Counted from the stretch's first letter, positions 23,274 through 30,954 are shown. The stretch: 31,730 nt of DNA from Deltaproteobacteria bacterium (GCA_016186945.1 JACPKR010000050.1:1-31730); one strand, 5' to 3'. Numbers and translations are program-made. Notes: generated from the letters alone by a model not told the origin.

Positions 23274-23963
23274 TCAGTTGCCACATTTGTCGCGTTCTGC
23301 AGTATACTTGGCAGTCTTGCTGACCAAGGATGCGGTTTCCTTCCTCATTTTTTCGACAGCCCTATTGCATTTCTCACCCCGCTCTTGCCCTGCGCTTCCA
23401 CCTTCTTCGCTTCTAGCTGCAGCGAAGAGACCAGGGATCTCAGACAAAGGTTTCGGCATATCTTGCAACAGTCCCTCGGCAAACTCTTTCGCGGGCTGGA
23501 ATGCAATTCTGCCCGAGAGCGTAAGTTCAGCCGAAGTTATATTCCCGCTTTCAATAGTTACCTTTGAGAGCACCAAATTGTCTTTAAGAGCCATATAGAA
23601 AAAAGTCTGGTTTGCCTCGATGCCTCCCACCGTTACTGGAACAATCGACCCAGCGACTTCCGTGCAGCGGCCTGCCACTGCTGCCATCGTTTCAAACGCT
23701 GTATTATATGCATTGATAGTTGTCTCATTTCCGGCCTGGCAGGGTTCGGGGAGCGAGAGTGATCGCGGCGTCCTTCCCTCATGGAGAGTCCAAGTTTTTT
23801 CGACATTGAAGCATTCCATAATAGCTGCCAGACCTGTTGCTCCCTGAGTAAAATTCAGGCTCCTGACTTCGCATCTTTCGTAAGTCTCCGCTCCTGCGCG
23901 GCTGGAGATCATAGCTGACAAAAACAGAGAGATCAAAATGGGGTTAGATATGGTTCGCATCAC
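23274..23963 (-). CDS. Exported protein of unknown function
   Basis: I do not recognise this 229-aa protein. It carries a signal peptide (MMRTISNPILISLFLSAMIS, cleaved after SRAGA). The mature part has paired cysteines (YERCEVRS and IMECFNVEKTW early; EPCQAG, GRCTEV in the middle; EKCNRA, RDKCGN at the end), suggesting disulphides in the periplasm or outside the cell. A beta-rich middle (VPVTVGGIEANQTFFYMAL) is followed by a helical C-terminus. AGGAG lies six bases before the ATG, and it follows the small lipoprotein gene by 12 bases, so they are one operon. Confidence 0.78.
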   Translation of the reverse strand: MMRTISNPILISLFLSAMISSRAGAETYERCEVRSLNFTQGATGLAAIMECFNVEKTWTLHEGRTPRSLSLPEPCQAGNETTINAYNTAFETMAAVAGRCTEVAGSIVPVTVGGIEANQTFFYMALKDNLVLSKVTIESGNITSAELTLSGRIAFQPAKEFAEGLLQDMPKPLSEIPGLFAAARSEEGGSAGQERGEKCNRAVEKMRKETASLVSKTAKYTAERDKCGN

Positions 23964-23975
23964 TTTCTCCTAATT

Positions 23976-24227
23976 CTAGTCCAATAAAAAAATGGGAACA
24001 TGGTTTTGTTGTAAGTTTTTTTCCTCAGCGCCCTTGTCTTCTTCATTGTCGAGTTGGAAAAATGAAGGGGCTTTTATGACTTCGGCGGTCCCTTGTACTT
24101 CACTTGCGGTCGGGCTTTGCCTTTCCTTTTTAAGCAGAGCTGTTTTTTGCTCAGCGCAAGAAATTGCGAGTTGCGCAAAAAGCGCTGTCGAGAAAATGCA
24201 GAATTTCAATTTTCCCAAGCTACTCAT
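23976..24227 (-). CDS. Small predicted lipoprotein
   Basis: This 83-aa protein starts with a lysine-containing n-region and a hydrophobic segment ending LAISC (Cys24), a plausible lipobox. The short mature part is charged and low in structure, ending NHVPIFLLD. There is no recognisable domain. AAGGA lies close before the ATG. It precedes and is probably co-transcribed with the cysteine-rich exported protein. Confidence 0.65.
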   Translation of the reverse strand: MSSLGKLKFCIFSTALFAQLAISCAEQKTALLKKERQSPTASEVQGTAEVIKAPSFFQLDNEEDKGAEEKNLQQNHVPIFLLD

Positions 24228-24328
24228 CGTCCTTATCCACCTCTCTCCCGCTCATGTAGGTATGTATCGGGCATTTGCTTTGAAAACTTTAGAGGTCAAG
24301 GAGATGAAGGAGGGGGAATGTTTTTTTT

Positions 24329-24414
24329 TTGGAGGAACCAGCTGCGCAGTTTCCTCCAAACCACCTCCTTGCCTCTACTTGTAGAAGAGGCTCCTTGCCT
24401 CTACTTGTAGAAGA
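24329..24414. repeat. Palindromic repeat copy 6 followed by a 26-bp tandem repeat
   Basis: The core hairpin is TTGGAGGAA (24329-24337) to TTCCTCCAA (24351-24359) with the flank ACCACCTCCTTGCC. A 24-base unit starting CTCCTTGCCTCTACTTGTAG then occurs twice (24365-24388 and 24391-24414; period 26). Each unit contains the small palindrome TCTACTTGTAGA. The second unit supplies the last codons and stop of the minus-strand gene that ends at 24401. A run of ten T precedes the core. Confidence 0.9.
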
Positions 24415-24925
24415 ATTTCAGGTGCTTTTTGCTTGGTCCTATCGCATTGATGTGGCGGGCAGCATAGCCTTCAGGTTGGGAAATTACGTCTGTGAAAAGT
24501 TTGAAGCTCGATATCTTGTCTTGCCTGATTTTTACAACGAAGCTTTCCGTCTGGCCATCTTCCAGAGCAGGTGCGTTGACAAACCGCAGATTTATTTTCC
24601 CAACAGTAAGAAAAAGAGGACCATCGAGTATTCGTCCTTTCACGGTTTCCCCGTTTTCGCTCAATCCAAGTTCTGCTCCTGCGGTCACGCCGATTGCCCT
24701 TAGAAGTTTTGCGGGCTGGAAAGAACCGAAAGCAAAGATAACGTTGATCCTAACCTTGCGAGGTGTGTCTTTAGTCCTGACAAGTTCAATCGTGTCCATA
24801 CAGGGACTCACGCTATTGGGGGGAGATATTTTCAAGTAAACAGCCTCACCGTCGAGCATGACTTTCTGGTTCGCAAACCCAAGTTGTGCCGAAAAGACGA
24901 GAAACAATAGAGTGATGGTTTTCAT
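24401..24925 (-). CDS. Exported protein of unknown function
   Basis: I do not recognise this 174-aa protein. It has a typical Sec signal peptide (MKTITLLFLVFSAQLGFA, cut after residue 18) and no lipobox. The mature part looks beta-rich with few charged clusters (AVYLKISPPNSVSPCMDTI, RKVRINVIFAFGSFQPA, ESFVVKIRQDKISSF). AAGGAG precedes the ATG by five bases. The phrase FQPAK also appears in the exported protein at 23274-23963 (IAFQPAKEF versus SFQPAKLL), along with similar flanks, so the two could be distant relatives. The last four residues come from a tandem repeat, so the native C-terminus may have been altered. Confidence 0.75.
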   Translation of the reverse strand: MKTITLLFLVFSAQLGFANQKVMLDGEAVYLKISPPNSVSPCMDTIELVRTKDTPRKVRINVIFAFGSFQPAKLLRAIGVTAGAELGLSENGETVKGRILDGPLFLTVGKINLRFVNAPALEDGQTESFVVKIRQDKISSFKLFTDVISQPEGYAARHINAIGPSKKHLKFFYK

Positions 24926-25032
24926 GTCAGCTCCTTAAGTCATAATATTACTGAAAATACAGGTTGTTGCACCTCATTCAGACGCTAGCTCTAATGCCTT
25001 TCGTCACTTTAGTCAAGTTTGCTTTTGGAGCG

Positions 25033-26610
25033 TTATTTCCATCCGTCCCCTAGAGCCAGTTTCCTGGGTTTCAAAGCAGAGTTAACTGGGGCTTCCTCTG
25101 AGGGTAGATTGTTTCCCAAGTCGAAAAGGCTTCCGGGAGTCCGGAACCATTCAGCATCAAGAGCGCTCAGAGGTATGCCGAGCCTACGAAATTTTAGATG
25201 AAAGGGCTTGTCATCCTGGCTTGCTAAAAGAAACGTTTCCCCGTCATGGCGCATCCCCAGAAATTTTGAAAACCCCGCAAGTGCGAGCGTAGCGTGCAAC
25301 AAGGTCTGTGAGCCATCTTCCAGGGGAGTGTCCAGCACGAGAAAACCATGACGACGTATGCGCCGGCTTACGAGTTTAAAAAACTCAACGCTGTAGATGC
25401 GCAGACCTTCGAACGTAAATGGGTAGGGAAAATCCACATAGACAGCATCGTAAACTTTTTTCTGTTGTCGCAACCATGTAAAGGCATCTTCGGTAATGAC
25501 AGTCACATTAGGGTGGCTCAGAGAGCTGTCATTGCGGTGGGCAAACCTCAAAGACTTGCCAAGCTCGATCATGTGGGGGTCAAGCTCGACCAGGTCGATA
25601 GAGGGAATGGCGTCACCGTATTTCAAGAGTTCACGCGCCAGCATGCCATCTCCGCCTCCCAAAATTAATGCTTTCAAAGGGGGTGAGGAGACAGGGGAAG
25701 ACCCGAACTTTATGTCTGATCGGGTAAGCATGATAGGCACATGTGCCATGATCTCGTGGTAGTAACGTTCACGTAGGGTCGTAAACTGAAAGTGACCGTC
25801 GAGAAAAAGACGAAACTCATGACCCTCGTTCTCGGGCACGAGGTCTATTGCCTGATAGGGACTGTTTATGCGTTCGATGGACGGCATTCGCCAAATATCT
25901 GCTAAGCGAGAGATGGGAAGAGGCCCCGTTTGAAAAATAGCCCCTCTTCGCAGGGAAAGGGTAATGGGGTTGAAGTAGTAGTTCTTCCGGTGTATCTGCT
26001 CGACGACTTTTCCAAGTGGCAAGCAGACCAAATATAGGGAGACAAAGGCAGCAAGGTAACGTTGGTCCGTGGCCACTCTCCCAAAGTGTAACGCTATTCC
26101 TGCATTGATAAGCGAAGCGAGGAGGGCAAGCTGGGAATTTTCCAGTCCGGTTAACGGGACGAGGGCAAACATCACGGAGGCAAGGAGTGCGCCAAAGTTG
26201 TAAAACGCAATTACACGCGCCTCGTCGCCCTCCTCGGCAAATTTGAACAGCAGGGTCAGTTCTAAACCGGAAAGCAAGCCTATTAAGACGTTGGGACCTT
26301 GGCAGGCGACCATGACCCAATCTAGCGAGGAAATTCCCAGCCTGTGAGTTTGGTAGTCGGCAAGATAGATCCTGTAATACATGTGCAAGAGCAAGAGGAA
26401 AGGCACAGCGAGAAGACCACTTAACGTTAAGGCACGCTCGACCGCCCAGAACTCAGTCTTCACCCTAGGGGCGAGAAAAATTCCGCACCCGATTGCGGCG
26501 ATGAAAAGCCCTATACTTAAACTTTCCCAAAGAATGATCTCGTCGGTCAGGAACACCAAAGTTTTGGCAAGAACCAGTTCATAGGCCATGCTGCAAAAAG
26601 ACACAGCCAT
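25033..26610 (-). CDS. Membrane protein fused to a spermidine-synthase-like domain
   Basis: This 525-aa protein has about seven transmembrane helices in its N-terminal half and a cytosolic spermidine-synthase-type methyltransferase-fold domain in the C-terminal half. The domain shows LILGGGDGMLARELLKYG (binding loop), IDLVELDPHMIELGKS, a DAFTWLRQ segment and YDAVYVDFPYPF, matching the aminopropyltransferase fold. The acidic residue after YDAVYVD differs from the D-x-x-D-P of true spermidine synthases, so the chemistry may differ. I chose ATG 26610, 28 bases after the upstream stop. The longer frame to 26757 would overlap the upstream gene, and the N-terminal similarity to that gene begins at this point. 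Fused proteins of this kind are known in several phyla with uncertain function. Confidence 0.85.
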   Translation of the reverse strand: MAVSFCSMAYELVLAKTLVFLTDEIILWESLSIGLFIAAIGCGIFLAPRVKTEFWAVERALTLSGLLAVPFLLLLHMYYRIYLADYQTHRLGISSLDWVMVACQGPNVLIGLLSGLELTLLFKFAEEGDEARVIAFYNFGALLASVMFALVPLTGLENSQLALLASLINAGIALHFGRVATDQRYLAAFVSLYLVCLPLGKVVEQIHRKNYYFNPITLSLRRGAIFQTGPLPISRLADIWRMPSIERINSPYQAIDLVPENEGHEFRLFLDGHFQFTTLRERYYHEIMAHVPIMLTRSDIKFGSSPVSSPPLKALILGGGDGMLARELLKYGDAIPSIDLVELDPHMIELGKSLRFAHRNDSSLSHPNVTVITEDAFTWLRQQKKVYDAVYVDFPYPFTFEGLRIYSVEFFKLVSRRIRRHGFLVLDTPLEDGSQTLLHATLALAGFSKFLGMRHDGETFLLASQDDKPFHLKFRRLGIPLSALDAEWFRTPGSLFDLGNNLPSEEAPVNSALKPRKLALGDGWK

Positions 26611-26638
26611 GGCCAAGCCATAAACCGAGGCTTTCGAT

Positions 26639-27361
26639 CTAGCCAAACAGAAACTCCACGAGAAGGTGGCGTAGCTCTTGTTCACCAAGAACGAAAGCCA
26701 GGGATAAGAGGCACGCTCCCCCGAAGAAGCAATAACGTGAAACGGTCGCATACGCACGGAAGCGTCTCAGGACGAGAAAAGCAGCGACCGCATTCAGACC
26801 ACCCGTCAACGCAGCCCCTGCAACGATGCCGAGTCGATCATAGATAAAAAGGGGAAAGGCGATAGCACCGAGAAAGGTTCCCAAGTAGTCGATACCAAGG
26901 ATACGGTGAGCCGCCTTTTCCCCCCCATCGTTTCGGGCTAAGTCCATGAGGATAGGAAGTTCCGCACCGCTAAGTAAACCTATAATAAGGATAACGGAGT
27001 GCATTAAAATCCAGCTGGGTAACCAAAGTAACCAAGAACTGTGAGCCACTCCCAATTTTAAAAAACCCAGCCGCAGAGCCTGATCAGCCCCTAAAACAAT
27101 AAAGGGTAGCAAAATACCCAATCCCGTCAGAGCCGCTTCAATTTGCAAAAATAAAGAGAGAGAGTGTTCTTTTCCGCGGTAAGCAAAGACTAGAGCGCCC
27201 ATACCCAGCGAGAAGAGGTAAAGACCAATGGTGAGGGAGTAGCGAACCACGGTATTTCCCCAGACTATTGCCAGGCACTGGGCTAGAAGGAGTTCGTAAA
27301 CTATGCTACAAAACGCTACGAGAATAGTTACCAAAGCCATCGTGAAACTCTGCATCGCCAT
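26639..27361 (-). CDS. Integral membrane protein related to the N-half of the next gene
   Basis: This protein (about 240 aa) has seven or so transmembrane helices and no synthase domain. Its start (AFCSIVYELLLAQCLAIVWG, then SLTIGLYLFSLGMG) matches that of the downstream fused protein (SFCSMAYELVLAKTLVFL, then SLSIGLFIAAIGCG) in sequence and spacing, and both later share IGLLSGAELPILMDLA / IGLLSGLELTLLFKFA. It is therefore a tandem paralogue of the membrane half. The start is uncertain: ATG 27361 is first outside the repeat-derived segment, but ATG 27355 and 27340 are possible and none has a ribosome site. The two genes are probably co-transcribed and might form one complex. Confidence 0.78.
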   Translation of the reverse strand: MAMQSFTMALVTILVAFCSIVYELLLAQCLAIVWGNTVVRYSLTIGLYLFSLGMGALVFAYRGKEHSLSLFLQIEAALTGLGILLPFIVLGADQALRLGFLKLGVAHSSWLLWLPSWILMHSVILIIGLLSGAELPILMDLARNDGGEKAAHRILGIDYLGTFLGAIAFPLFIYDRLGIVAGAALTGGLNAVAAFLVLRRFRAYATVSRYCFFGGACLLSLAFVLGEQELRHLLVEFLFG

Positions 27362-27418
27362 TGAAGTTTTTGAAAAGGGGCTTGGGGAAAGAACTTTTTT
27401 CAAAAAGGTTTTCCCCAA
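27360..27418. repeat. 22-base repeat copy 2 plus hairpin with T6/A5 centre
   Basis: Bases 27360-27381 equal 3063-3084. Next to it TTGGGGAAA (27382-27390) pairs with TTTCCCCAA (27410-27418), with CTTTTTTCAAAAAG in the middle adding more pairs. It lies between the divergent membrane-protein and rhomboid genes, so unlike copy 1 it is not placed as a terminator. Confidence 0.75.
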
Positions 27419-27474
27419 ATTGATTATCTTGAATACTATACCTCCTTGCGACAGGCGGGTATTAAGGAATAAAA

Positions 27475-28479
27475 ATGCGAAAAATCGGCTCAACACAGAT
27501 TGCAGACTCCGCAAAAATCTTGCGTTGGTATCTTATTAACGAAGGTATTGATACGAAGGTAGATGAGTTGGAGGAAAATGACTGCGAAATCTGGGTCATT
27601 CATGACAAGGACGTGTTTCGTGCCCGTGCTTTGATGGAAAAATTCCAGAATGCGGAGAATATCGAAGTCTATGAGGAAAAGGCGACTGTTGGAAAGAAAC
27701 GTTGGGAAAAACGAGTCACCGAGCTTCTTAAAAAAAGGCCAATCATGGTCAACGCCCGGACTCAAATCTTCCGCAGGACAGTGGACTCAGGGTCTTTTTT
27801 GGCAACCTACGCATTTATGGCTGTCTCTATTCTGTTTTTCCTCTTCCAATTTGTGGACCGTGATAGGTGGTTGTACCGCATCTTCATGATTTCAGAAGAT
27901 GTCTACCTTAGCGCCTTAGGGATTTCAGCATTTCGCGAGATATTGAGCGGAGAGGTCTGGCGTTTGATGACTCCCATTTTTATTCACACAGACTTTTTTC
28001 ATATCCTTTTTAATATGTATTGGCTTTCGCTCTTCGGAAAAAAAATTGAAAGTCAGGCGGGCCCTTGGTTTCTGAGTTTCCTCGTATTGGCGATCGCTGT
28101 TCCTTCAAACTTAGCTTTTTATGTTGTTTCAGGGCCTCTCTTTGGGGGAATGTCAGGGGTTGTTTATGGTCTCTTTTTTTTCATGTGGGTCTACGACAGG
28201 TATAAACCTGGTTCTCGTTATTTTCTGGATTACCATTTGTTTCAGTTTTTTGTTGGGTTCTACGTCATATCCTGGATTTTAAGCGTCTTTGGCTTCCGCA
28301 TTGCCAATACCGTCCATGGCATAGGCGCACTCATGGGGGCGGTTGTAGGATACCTGGCTTCGGGACACCACAAGGTTTTGCGCTCACACCTTCGCTTTAA
28401 TAAGTCTTTTTTCTACAACATGCTCATTGGGTTTGTGCTCATACTCGGGGGTATCTTGACAGATGTTTTTACGAAGTGA
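27475..28479 (+). CDS. Rhomboid-family intramembrane serine protease (GlpG-like)
   Basis: This 334-aa protein has a soluble N-terminal domain (about residues 1-95, like the cytosolic domain of GlpG) and a six- or seven-helix rhomboid core. Catalytic residues are Ser227 in GGMSGVVYG (GxSG motif) and His281 in NTVHGIGALMG. The WRLMTPIFIHTDFFHILFNM segment matches the L1/helix-2 region with the family's H-x-x-x-N pattern. Rhomboids cut transmembrane substrates within the lipid bilayer. AAGGA precedes the ATG by six bases. The 3' end overlaps hemW, tail-to-tail, by 11 bases. Substrates cannot be told from sequence. Confidence 0.92.
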   Translation: MRKIGSTQIADSAKILRWYLINEGIDTKVDELEENDCEIWVIHDKDVFRARALMEKFQNAENIEVYEEKATVGKKRWEKRVTELLKKRPIMVNARTQIFRRTVDSGSFLATYAFMAVSILFFLFQFVDRDRWLYRIFMISEDVYLSALGISAFREILSGEVWRLMTPIFIHTDFFHILFNMYWLSLFGKKIESQAGPWFLSFLVLAIAVPSNLAFYVVSGPLFGGMSGVVYGLFFFMWVYDRYKPGSRYFLDYHLFQFFVGFYVISWILSVFGFRIANTVHGIGALMGAVVGYLASGHHKVLRSHLRFNKSFFYNMLIGFVLILGGILTDVFTK

Positions 28480-29647
28480 CACCGAGGGAAAAACACTCCA
28501 AGGTTTCCAGGCACCATCTTGTTTCCCTCAGCCATTCGCTTTTGGAAAGTGTGAGACAATTTCCTGACAGCGAAAGTCGACCGTCGTGCAAGGCTTCTGC
28601 CACGATTCCTCTGGGGCTAAATACAAAGCCCCGTTTTTTAGCTTCATTCAGGTCAAGTCCGGCCTGGTATCGAAGCCCACAACCGACGTATTCTCGAAGC
28701 CAATCTATGGGGACTCTTTCCTCTGGAAGAATCGACATCGGGTCAAGGTGTGTGAAAGAACGCTCGTTTCTTCCGTAACTGTATCGCAGTCCTACAGAAT
28801 CGTCAGGAAGGTAACCGCAAGCCCCGGCGCCAATTCCGACATAAGGATCATTCTGCCAATATTTAATGTTATGCAGGCATTCTTTCCCGGGACGAGCCCA
28901 GTTCGAACATTCGTAATGGGAAAACCCGCTCGCATCCAAAATTTCACAAGCCTCCTGATAGAAGGCCACCTGGGTTTCTTCACTCAAAGCGTCTATTTGT
29001 CCCCGTCGAAAGGAACGACCTAGAGGGGTTTTTTCCTCGAACATGAGACAGTAGAGGCTGAGGTGAGAGAGAGGGAATTGAAGTGCTTGAGCAAGATCCT
29101 TCTGCCAGTCTTCCACTGTTTGTCCAGGCCATCCGTAAATCAAGTCGATGCTGACATTGTCAAACACGGCGCAGGCATCTTTCAGAGCTTCCAAGACGGC
29201 CTTAACTTCGATTTGCCGGGTAAGAAGGCGCAGACCGCTCTCTTGAAAACTTTGTACACCGATGGATAAGCGATTGAAACCCAATGCCTTCCAAGACTTG
29301 AGATGGGCTGGGGTTATGTTTTCAGGGTTGGCTTCCAGACTGATCTCGTCCGCCCTCACCCCGAACCCGCTCAGGAGTTCAAAAAGTGGCCCGAACTCGC
29401 TTGTTAAAAGGCCGGGAGTTCCGCCACCAACAAAGACAGTGTCAAACGTCAGCCCTCGCTCCTGGCTAAGAACGAGCCAGGCATCAAGATGGCGCCTAAG
29501 GGAGGAAAGGTAATCTTCCAAAAGCCGTCGATCCCAATTGGCTGTTTTTGGAAAGTCGCAGTAATGGCACATGAAACGGCAAAAAGGAATGTGAAGGTAT
29601 AAGCCTGCGTTTTTTTTACTGATAATCGCCTCTATCGGGGGATGCAA
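28469..29647 (-). CDS. hemW: Radical SAM protein HemW (HemN-like)
   Basis: HemW is a radical-SAM protein of the coproporphyrinogen-oxidase-like family that binds haem and is thought to insert it into target proteins. The iron-sulphur motif is C-R-F-M-C-H-Y-C, following AGLYLHIPF, with GGGTPGLL shortly after and LSIGVQSFQ later. HemN oxidases carry an extra N-terminal cysteine and a motif missing here, which supports HemW. I chose TTG 29647, which leaves 15 residues before the conserved core, close to E. coli HemW; no ribosome site is visible. A longer frame runs to 29737 but its start is repeat sequence. The gene overlaps the rhomboid gene at its 3' end. Confidence 0.88.
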   Translation of the reverse strand: MHPPIEAIISKKNAGLYLHIPFCRFMCHYCDFPKTANWDRRLLEDYLSSLRRHLDAWLVLSQERGLTFDTVFVGGGTPGLLTSEFGPLFELLSGFGVRADEISLEANPENITPAHLKSWKALGFNRLSIGVQSFQESGLRLLTRQIEVKAVLEALKDACAVFDNVSIDLIYGWPGQTVEDWQKDLAQALQFPLSHLSLYCLMFEEKTPLGRSFRRGQIDALSEETQVAFYQEACEILDASGFSHYECSNWARPGKECLHNIKYWQNDPYVGIGAGACGYLPDDSVGLRYSYGRNERSFTHLDPMSILPEERVPIDWLREYVGCGLRYQAGLDLNEAKKRGFVFSPRGIVAEALHDGRLSLSGNCLTLSKSEWLRETRWCLETLECFSLGVTS

Positions 29648-29746
29648 AAAGGGAGAGGGGGGCTTGGGGGGGCGAGTGAAGCGTCGCCTCCCCCGGATTT
29701 CTTGGAGGAACCAGCTGCGCAGTTTCCTCCAAACCACCTCCTTGCC
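29641..29746. repeat. Composite repeat element with palindromic core copy 7 (inverted)
   Basis: In reverse orientation it has the same order as 23116-23264: C-rich stretch with CTCCCTTTTTGC, GC-rich module (29666-29694), core hairpin (29702-29732) and ACCACCTCCTTGCC flank. The terminal GTAATGCG tags are absent. It lies between the divergent hemW and murB genes and occupies the whole 5' region of hemW and most of that of murB. Confidence 0.9.
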
Positions 29747-29780
29747 ACAAGCGAGATCCTATTATAGGCTTTTGGACACT

Positions 29781-30779
29781 ATGAATGAATCTTCCTTTTC
29801 ACTATCGAATCTGAGTTACTACGGTACTGGTGGTAGCTGTTCCTATTTTTACGAACCTTCGTCAAGCAAGGAATTGCAGGGGAGTCTCCAGGAAATACGG
29901 GACAAAAAGCTCCCCGTCTACCTTTTAGGAGGGGGGTCAAACTCGCTACTTATGGACGAGCCTTGGGAGGGGGCAGTCATAAGTTTCCGAAGGATGACTC
30001 TTCTTGAAAAGATTGGCGATTTTCTTCATTGCGGTGCGGGAGTGAGTAACACCTTTCTCTCGATGTTTGCCTACCAACACAGCCTCGAAGGCGTCGCCTG
30101 GATGTATCGCTTACCCGGTCAGGTGGGGGGAACGGTCCGCATGAACGCGCGCTGCTATGGTGGTGAAATTAGCCAAGTGGTGCATGAAGTCCACTATGTC
30201 AGTCTGTCCGGCGTGTGTGACGTTATGAAAAAAATAAGGGGGTACCCATTTCTCGGATATAAGGACACTCTCTTCATGAAGGCTCCCCATCTATTGATCG
30301 CGGGCGTATCTTTTAAGCTGAAGTCTGGGGACAGAGCAACCATTGCTGCAAAAATGGATTTCTGTGAAAAAGATCGCGAGTCGAAAGGCCAGTTTTTATA
30401 CCCCTCATGCGGTTGTGTGTTTAAAAACGACTACAGCACAGATGTCTCCGTCCCCAGTGGTTTACTTTTGGAAATCGCTGGAGCCAAAGGTTTGAGGGAA
30501 GGCGGAGCAGAAGTAAGCGGTCAGCACGCCAATTTTATCTATAACAAAAACAAAGCTACGAGTCGTGATATCCTGCAACTCTCGCTTCGTATGCGGGAAC
30601 TCGTCTGGCAAACATTCGGTGTGTGGTTGGAGTACGAAATGGAAATCCTGGGGAAGATCCCCTCGGACCTTCTCCCCCGTCTCACCGAAAAAAGATTCCC
30701 CATCCTTCAGAAACAGAATCTTTCCGACGCAAGAGCTTTGTTTTCCAAGCCACACCGAAATTCAGAAGTTCAGACCTGA
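29781..30779 (+). CDS. murB: UDP-N-acetylenolpyruvoylglucosamine reductase
   Basis: MurB reduces UDP-GlcNAc-enolpyruvate to UDP-MurNAc with NADPH and FAD, the second committed step of peptidoglycan synthesis. The 332-aa protein shows the FAD-binding LLGGGSNSLL, the MYRLPGQVGGTVRMNARCYG loop and, near residue 215, CGCVFKND. In most MurB proteins that last motif reads GSxFKNP, with the Ser as proton donor; here it is Cys, and the Pro is Asp. Cys at that place is known in other MurB proteins, so activity is likely. I chose ATG 29781; the longer frame starts in the repeat. GGA lies at a poor distance upstream. A repeat containing the anti-Shine-Dalgarno sequence precedes it. Confidence 0.92.
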   Translation: MNESSFSLSNLSYYGTGGSCSYFYEPSSSKELQGSLQEIRDKKLPVYLLGGGSNSLLMDEPWEGAVISFRRMTLLEKIGDFLHCGAGVSNTFLSMFAYQHSLEGVAWMYRLPGQVGGTVRMNARCYGGEISQVVHEVHYVSLSGVCDVMKKIRGYPFLGYKDTLFMKAPHLLIAGVSFKLKSGDRATIAAKMDFCEKDRESKGQFLYPSCGCVFKNDYSTDVSVPSGLLLEIAGAKGLREGGAEVSGQHANFIYNKNKATSRDILQLSLRMRELVWQTFGVWLEYEMEILGKIPSDLLPRLTEKRFPILQKQNLSDARALFSKPHRNSEVQT

Positions 30780-30903
30780 TTGAACAGCTGCTCGACGAAA
30801 AATTCGTGGAGAATTTTTCTAGACCTCCTCAGTGGTCCAGACCTCGGCCTTTAGGCCGAAAAAGCGCGTCAGCCATTGCGAAGCTATGGCTCGATACGCG
30901 TTC

Positions 30904-30954
30904 GCTAGGGGGAGGTCCAAGCCTCCTCCTAGCAAGTAGCATGCGAAGCATGCT
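30904..30954 (+). terminator. Two adjacent strong hairpins downstream of murB
   Basis: GCTAGGGGGAGG (30904-30915) pairs with CCTCCTCCTAGC (30922-30933) over 12 bp with one G-T pair. AGCATGC (30938-30944) pairs with GCATGCT (30948-30954) around GAA. They follow murB by about 125 bases and could terminate its transcript, although the T run is short (TTCCTTA). Confidence 0.5.

Noticed and set aside
24093-24410. Plus-strand frame through 24093-24410
   Set aside because: It is antisense to a small lipoprotein gene and then reads through the palindromic repeat and a poly-T run.
1083-29746. Seven repeats as a CRISPR array
   Set aside because: The copies are kilobases apart, in both orientations, without spacers of constant length or cas genes.
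29664-29780. Extended N-terminus of MurB
   Set aside because: These 39 codons are composite repeat sequence in the same frame by chance; the MurB family starts at the chosen ATG.
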